40,847 bases of DNA from Streptomyces sp. ISL-43. GTDB lineage: Bacteria; Actinomycetota; Actinomycetes; Streptomycetales; Streptomycetaceae. The position numbers and the translations under genes are program-made. The stretch spans positions 1-40,847 of the forward strand of contig NZ_JAGGOT010000047.1 of the NCBI RefSeq assembly GCF_018614195.1, in the 5' to 3' direction. The notes under the pieces were generated by a model, which saw only the letters and a list, made by a program, of their open reading frames with translations, did no database searches and had not been told where the DNA came from. Shown in pieces: positions 38,640-40,847 of the stretch. Within the stretch, counting starts at the first letter, position 1. Every line of letters starts with the position of its first letter.

Positions 38640-38908
38640 TGAGGTCCCCACAAGAGTACCACCTGCGCGAACGACGTTTCCCCTGGTCAGCGCCTTGGCA
38701 TCGGATGGTCTGGGGGAGTCTCAGAGGGGCTCGGGGAGCGAATCGGCTCCCAGCTGGCTCCCCGCAGCACGGCTTGCCCGGGTCCCCCTCAGGGGTGGTG
38801 TTCGGCTCTGCCGTGAACCGGCGAAGCCGCGCATGACGTGTTCTGGGCCGACACCGGCTGTGCTGGTCGTTGCTTCCCGGTCGCATCGCCTCCCCATGGA
38901 GGACTCAC

Positions 38909-39238
38909 ATGACGCGCGAGATCGGCACCACAGGCTCCAGGGACACGGAGGAAGAGTGCGTTCAGGAGGTGCCTGCACGTCCCGTAGTCTCCGCGGACAC
39001 CGAGGACGGGCGCGGCCTCGTCATCATCTCGCCGTCGGAGTACGAGCGGATCCAGGCCGCCGCCGAGCTCTACGTCTTCGCCGAGCGGCGGGGGCTGCGG
39101 CTCGTACGTGCCGACGGCCCCAACGGACACCTGTTGTCGCAGGCGCTGGTGCTCGACAACGTTCTGCTGCTCCCGCCTGGCCGCCACCCGAGGGATGTGC
39201 TGCGCGACGTCGGCGCCGACTCAGTGGTGAGCCACTGA
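38909..39238 (+). CDS. Small protein of unknown function, antitoxin-like segment
   Basis: 109 residues from ATG 38909, with GGAGG six bases upstream (the only good ribosome site here). N-terminus is polar. Residues 44-66 read GRGLVIISPSEYERIQAAAELYV, a form like the ISxxEYERI segment of Phd/YefM antitoxins, but the rest (FAERRGLRLVRADGPNGHLLSQALVLDNVLLLPPGRHPRDVLRDVG) matches nothing I know. A TCAGTGG-TGAG-CCACTGA hairpin (39221-39238) covers its stop codon. No toxin gene follows. Function unknown. Confidence 0.55.
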   Translation: MTREIGTTGSRDTEEECVQEVPARPVVSADTEDGRGLVIISPSEYERIQAAAELYVFAERRGLRLVRADGPNGHLLSQALVLDNVLLLPPGRHPRDVLRDVGADSVVSH

Positions 39239-39471
39239 TCAAGATCTGCCGAGGCACCGGCGTACACGGCAAGCCGAAGAGGCGGGAGCTGCGGCCTGAA
39301 GATCTCACCCGTCGCCGAGACTTGCTGCCAATCGTGGTCCTCGCTGCGGTCGCCACCCCCGGATGAGGGTGTTCCCGAGTGGGCAATTCAGGCCGCGTGC
39401 CTCGGCCGGATGGATCCGCTTGCCTGAACTGCATGGGCCCATGGCGTTTCTTGTCCTCGCGACTGCTCACG

Positions 39472-39570
39472 TCATGCCAGGTCGCCCCGGCGTACTGCTT
39501 CGACGAGGGAAGACCATGCGGCGGACGGGAAAACGATCACCGTGCCATCGGTGCGTTTCGAGTCCCGGAC
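39472..39570 (-). pseudogene. C-terminal fragment of a DUF397 gene
   Basis: The last 32 codons read VRDSKRTDGTVIVFPSAAWSSLVEAVRRGDLA, the typical C-terminus of DUF397 proteins (VRDSK.PDG..L.F....W..FV.AVR.G). The N-terminal KSSYS/CVEVA part is missing; the frame upstream runs directly into the IS110 fragment at about 39580-39595. So an IS110 insertion, or a later deletion with it, cut this gene. Confidence 0.72.
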
Positions 39571-39594
39571 AGGAGCTTGGCCCGGTGGGGGGGC

Positions 39595-40121
39595 CTCTGT
39601 GCCATGCGCGGGGCCTTGGGGCGGATGAGTTCGACGAGTCTGCGGCGGCCGGCTTTTCGCAGGGCGGCGGGGGATCCGTGACGTTCGAGGAGCCAGGTGA
39701 CGGCGGGGTGGTCCAGACGTGGCCCGAGGACTCGTTCGAGGCTGGGGTGGAACTGTGTGAGAAGGCCGCGTATCCGGTTGCTCGTGCGGGTGGCCTCGGC
39801 TGCGAGGTCCTGGTCGAAGCCGGTCAGGACGGTCAGTTCGGCGGTGATCTCGTCGGTCAGTTCCAGCGAGCGCAGGGTGTGGGGCATCGTGCGGGCGGCG
39901 TCTGCGATGACCGCGGCGTCCTTGGCGTCGGTTTTCGCCTCCCCGGGGTAGAGGTCGGCGATCCGTCGCATCGCGAGTCCGGGCAGGTAGGCGACCTGGC
40001 AGCCCGCGTCGCGGGCCACCGTCAGCGGCAGGGCACCGATCGAGGCCGGTTGGTCGACGATCACCAACACCGTGCCGAACCTCGCCCTCAGTTTCTCGAA
40101 TACGGCCCGCAGTCTCGGTTC
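39595..40121 (-). pseudogene. IS110-family transposase remnant
   Basis: The frame reads EPRLRAVFEKLRARFGTVLVIVDQPASIGALPLTVARDAGCQVAYLPGLAMRRIADLYPGEAKTDAKDAAVIADAARTMPHTLRSLELTDE...RTSNRIRGLLTQFHPSLERVLGPRLDHPAVTWLLERHGSPAALRKAGRRRLVELIRPKAPRMAQ, the middle of an IS110 transposase (GEAKTDAKDA and RTSNRIRGLLTQ.HPSLER are family hallmarks). The N-terminal D.GK block and the whole C-terminal transposase_20 domain with its Ser are absent, so it cannot move itself. Confidence 0.85.
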
Positions 40122-40175
40122 GCTCCCGGCTGTCGCGCCCCCTTGGAGCAGGGCGCGACGCCGACCGGACGGCCC

Positions 40176-40724
40176 TCAGGCCTGAGGCAGCACCCGCATT
40201 GCGAGTACGGAGCCGTCCTGATGGACGGAGACAGGCCCGTCCCACTCCGAATCCCAGGCGAGGAGCGGCCAGCTCCTCCGCCGGGCGTGGACCTCGGCGC
40301 GGTACTGCTCCACGCGGCCTTCTTCGAGATGGCGGAAGAGGTCCTTCGCGACGCCGGAGAATGCCTCGACCCGGGTCCTGTTGAGGCGGAAGACATGGTC
40401 GGTGCCGACGAAGTCGATGTCGAGGAGTCGCTCGTTCGCGTCCTGGACGCTGTCGGTAGCGGAGTGGGTGAGACCGGTGAAGTGCCGTTGGCCCTGCCGT
40501 TTGGTCAGGTACTGGGCCGTAGCCGCACCGTCGCCGGCGAATGCCGTCAGCCCGGCCGCGGTGGTTCGGGCGAGAACCTGCCGGAACCACGCATAGTGCT
40601 CGGGCTGCACGTGGAAGCCGGGCTGGGGCTCCGGGGTCTCCTCGCCCTCGGCGGGCGGCTGGATGCCCGGGTAGATGTTCTCGTCCTCGATGCGATGGTC
40701 AAGGCCGTCGCCAGGGGCGTCCAT
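40176..40724 (-). CDS. Hypothetical protein
   Basis: 182 residues from ATG at 40722-40724 (complement); the ribosome site is weak (GAAGA). No signal or membrane helix. Sequence: acidic, Pro-rich start (residues 1-38), then HYAWFRQVLARTTAAGLTAFAGDGAATAQYLTKRQGQRHFTGLTHSATDSVQDANERLLDIDFVGTDHVFRLNRTRVEAFSGVAKDLFRHLEEGRVEQY and a beta-rich end. I do not recognise the family. The perfect palindrome CCTCAGGCCTGAGG (40174-40187) covers its stop. Codon use is good enough for a real gene, but it sits among remnants, so may be a passenger of the element. Confidence 0.5.
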   Translation of the reverse strand: MDAPGDGLDHRIEDENIYPGIQPPAEGEETPEPQPGFHVQPEHYAWFRQVLARTTAAGLTAFAGDGAATAQYLTKRQGQRHFTGLTHSATDSVQDANERLLDIDFVGTDHVFRLNRTRVEAFSGVAKDLFRHLEEGRVEQYRAEVHARRRSWPLLAWDSEWDGPVSVHQDGSVLAMRVLPQA

Positions 40725-40743
40725 CCGCTGATCTTCGCTGGGT

Positions 40744-40766
40744 ACCCCTGGCTTCAGCCAGGGGGT
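40744..40766 (+). other. IS200/IS605-type terminal hairpin
   Basis: CCCCTGGCT (40745-40753) pairs with AGCCAGGGG (40756-40764) around TC, giving CCCCTGGCTTCAGCCAGGGG. This sequence, with GGTGAAAG after it, closely resembles the right-end hairpin that follows tnpB genes of IS605/IS1341-type elements in Streptomyces. No tnpB coding sequence is next to it, so this is probably a relic. Confidence 0.45.
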
Positions 40767-40813
40767 GAAAGTGATCCTTGGGCCGGAGGCGCGGAGCGCC
40801 GGAGTTCTCTGCG

Positions 40814-40836
40814 TTGTCAGTGGCCCGCACTAGACG
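40814..40836 (+). promoter_or_regulatory. PafBC/RecA-NDp-type DNA-damage promoter (gene beyond window)
   Basis: TTGTCAGTG (40814-40822), eight bases, then TAGACG (40831-40836) fits the actinobacterial LexA-independent damage promoter (TTGTCRGTG-N8-TANNNT) except for the final G. It points out of the window, so a damage-induced gene should start just past 40847. Confidence 0.55.
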
Positions 40837-40847
40837 AGTCTTTCCGA

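Larger units (their letters stand above)
38640..40847. mobile_element. Edge of a decaying integrative element (continues past window)
   Basis: Everything from the broken tRNA to the window end differs from the conserved chromosome: one small unknown gene, a DUF397 fragment, an IS110 fragment, another unknown gene, an IS605-like hairpin, and long non-coding gaps (38640-38908 and 39239-39471, in which I see no gene). The native tRNA downstream side with terminator and SulP faces the other way, so the element should extend to higher coordinates. No integrase gene is visible in this part. Confidence 0.6.

Noticed and set aside
38598..38680. A complete tRNA gene
   Set aside because: The acceptor 5' strand, D arm and 5' anticodon stem cannot be found upstream of the anticodon loop; only the 3' half folds.
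38579..38886. Short frames on both strands through the tRNA remnant, one reading VAGFEPTTSSS
   Set aside because: This peptide is the well-known spurious translation of tRNA gene ends; the DNA is explained by the tRNA 3' half.
39239..39471. Possible short genes between the 38909 gene and the DUF397 fragment
   Set aside because: Frames present lack ribosome sites and resemble no family; treated as non-coding remnant DNA.

Overview
The window looks like a chromosomal segment of a Streptomyces-type actinomycete. GC content is very high, third codon positions are mostly G or C, GTG and TTG starts and ATGA stop-start overlaps are common, and several gene families are typical of the genus (SLATT, DUF5063, XRE plus DUF397, SigE-family sigma factor with a membrane partner). 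By eye I found no TTA codon in any gene I accept.

Layout. 1-5401: a partial DJ-1/PfpI gene, a class-III aminotransferase behind a repeat-rich divergent promoter, a GntR/FCD regulator, and a large GT2 plus membrane glycosyltransferase fusion overlapping it. 5522-8915: a conserved housekeeping block of an unnamed protein, a SLATT membrane protein, ybaB, recR and DUF5063. 8936-12333: an accessory cassette wedged between that block and aspartokinase, with an unknown protein, an XRE/DUF5753 regulator, a DUF397 protein carrying an internal 60-bp duplication, a winged-helix/zinc-ribbon protein and a Uma2-type nuclease. 12448-17064: lysC (with a clear internal start for the beta subunit), a divergent asd, and a SigE-family sigma factor with its membrane partner. 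17097-24432: SURF1, an S9 peptidase, a small basic protein, codA (cytosine deaminase), an HD hydrolase, DoxX, a molybdopterin sulfite-oxidase-like enzyme and a PLDN/SHOCT membrane protein. 24514-28833: an ECF sigma factor, a Met/His-rich membrane protein, an MFS transporter and a GH88-like protein. 28922-33916: acyl-CoA dehydrogenase divergent from a CoA-transferase/acyl-CoA ligase pair. 33995-36263: a metal (zinc/manganese type) ABC importer. 36362-36910: a scar holding a truncated DUF998 gene and an integrase fragment. 36954-38468: a SulP anion transporter.

At 38598-38639 the 3' half of a proline tRNA gene (anticodon CGG) lies on the minus strand, followed on its downstream side by a strong terminator but lacking its 5' half. 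This is the expected signature of one end of an element integrated into a tRNA gene. The remaining 2.2 kb (a small unknown gene, a DUF397 fragment abutting an IS110 fragment, an unknown gene, an IS605-like hairpin and a DNA-damage-type promoter) would then be the edge of a decaying integrative element that continues beyond the window.

Functional links. lysC-asd form the entry to the aspartate-family pathway; codA and the HD protein form a small nucleobase/amide hydrolysis unit; the dehydrogenase, CoA-transferase and ligase resemble the logic of CaiA/CaiB/CaiC acyl-CoA metabolism; ybaB-recR belong to recombination repair. Local tandem repeats (12, 13, 15, 18 and 60 bp units) recur through the window, several of them inside coding sequence.
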